The notes below the pieces were generated by a model. The model did not search any database. It worked only from the letters and a program-made list of their open reading frames with translations, and was not told the origin of the DNA. A stretch of DNA of 64,000 nt from Salinibacter altiplanensis (GTDB lineage: Bacteria > Bacteroidota > Rhodothermia > Rhodothermales > Salinibacteraceae). The stretch spans positions 62,001-126,000 of the forward strand of contig NZ_NCQY01000030.1 of assembly GCF_002894645.1 (NCBI RefSeq), in the 5' to 3' direction. The position numbers were made by a program, and so were the translations under genes. This document shows positions 63,899 to 64,000 of the stretch, piece by piece (position 1 is the stretch's first letter; each line of letters begins with the position of its first letter).

Positions 63899-64000
63899 AT
63901 GCAATCCGAAACACCGCAGCGAAGCGCGGACACCGATGTTTCCATCGATGGCGAGGCGCTCCGGGAGCGGACTCTCCAGTATCTTCGGACCACATGGACG
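63899..64000 (+). CDS. N-terminus of an unidentified gene, cut by window end
   Basis: Thirty-four codons are visible after an ATG: MQSETPQRSADTDVSIDG, then an amphipathic helix with EALRERTLQYLRTTW. The acidic, soluble N-terminus fits a cytosolic protein, but too little is present to name it. A TATTTTTA box only 3 bp before the ATG is noted but not claimed as a promoter. Confidence 0.45.
   Translation, partial: MQSETPQRSADTDVSIDGEALRERTLQYLRTTWT

Overview
The window looks like chromosomal DNA of an extremely halophilic, aerobic, pigmented member of the Bacteroidota/Rhodothermota, close to Salinibacter. The evidence is: high GC with long antisense open frames; strongly acidic proteins, with Asp/Glu tails even on ribosomal protein L21 and ClpP; a CrtB/CruF/glycosyltransferase/acyltransferase operon that fits an acylated carotenoid glycoside of the salinixanthin type; PorP-like and type IX secretion (T9SS) sorting-type domains; and a respiratory complex I cluster. 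I saw no rRNA, tRNA, CRISPR array, intact insertion sequence or prophage. Species assignment is inference from gene content.

Layout. 1-6.9 kb holds housekeeping genes: a PpiD-like chaperone cut by the window edge, MtfA-like peptidase, kynureninase-like PLP enzyme, rplU-rpmA with a terminator, FAH-family enzyme, PNPOx-family protein, threonine aldolase and GreA. 7-12.7 kb, all minus strand, holds LD-carboxypeptidase, a LapA-like protein and a five-gene carotenoid operon (cruF-crtB-acyltransferase-TPR protein-glycosyltransferase). 12.8-21.3 kb holds WbqC-like, dCTP deaminase, a DHDPS-family aldolase, a ZIP transporter, ClpP with an intrinsic terminator, an e(P4)-type phosphatase lipoprotein, and a DnaQ-like exonuclease fused to a UvrC-like GIY-YIG nuclease.

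21.8-35.5 kb is the most unusual block. A plus-strand operon encodes a TPR lipoprotein, a giant multidomain surface protein, a PorP/SprF-like barrel, an ExbB/TolQ channel protein with a long Ig-like C-terminal extension, two ExbD/TolR-like proteins, a TonB-like shaft protein, a second TPR lipoprotein and a secreted protein. A membrane-anchored FGE-sulfatase-family protein lies convergent to it. This parallels in outline the GldK/L/M + PorP modules of T9SS, but with ExbB/ExbD-type parts. I infer an envelope-spanning, proton-driven motor attached to an outer-membrane barrel.

35.5-45.1 kb carries a MITE-like element, a Ppx/GppA phosphatase and the complex I membrane-arm genes nuoJ-K-L-M-N, with a pterin carbinolamine dehydratase between nuoM and nuoN. 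45.1-54.5 kb is a signalling and surface block: a HisKA_2-type histidine kinase with a sigma-54 activator, an acidic lipoprotein, two secreted proteins (one with a T9SS-like sorting domain) and a PEGA-domain Ser/Thr kinase. 54.7-63.2 kb is metabolic: aldehyde dehydrogenase, nicotinamidase, an APH-kinase/P-loop fusion, fadJ-fadI beta-oxidation genes and rlmB. The last 0.8 kb is a gene-poor stretch before a partial new gene.
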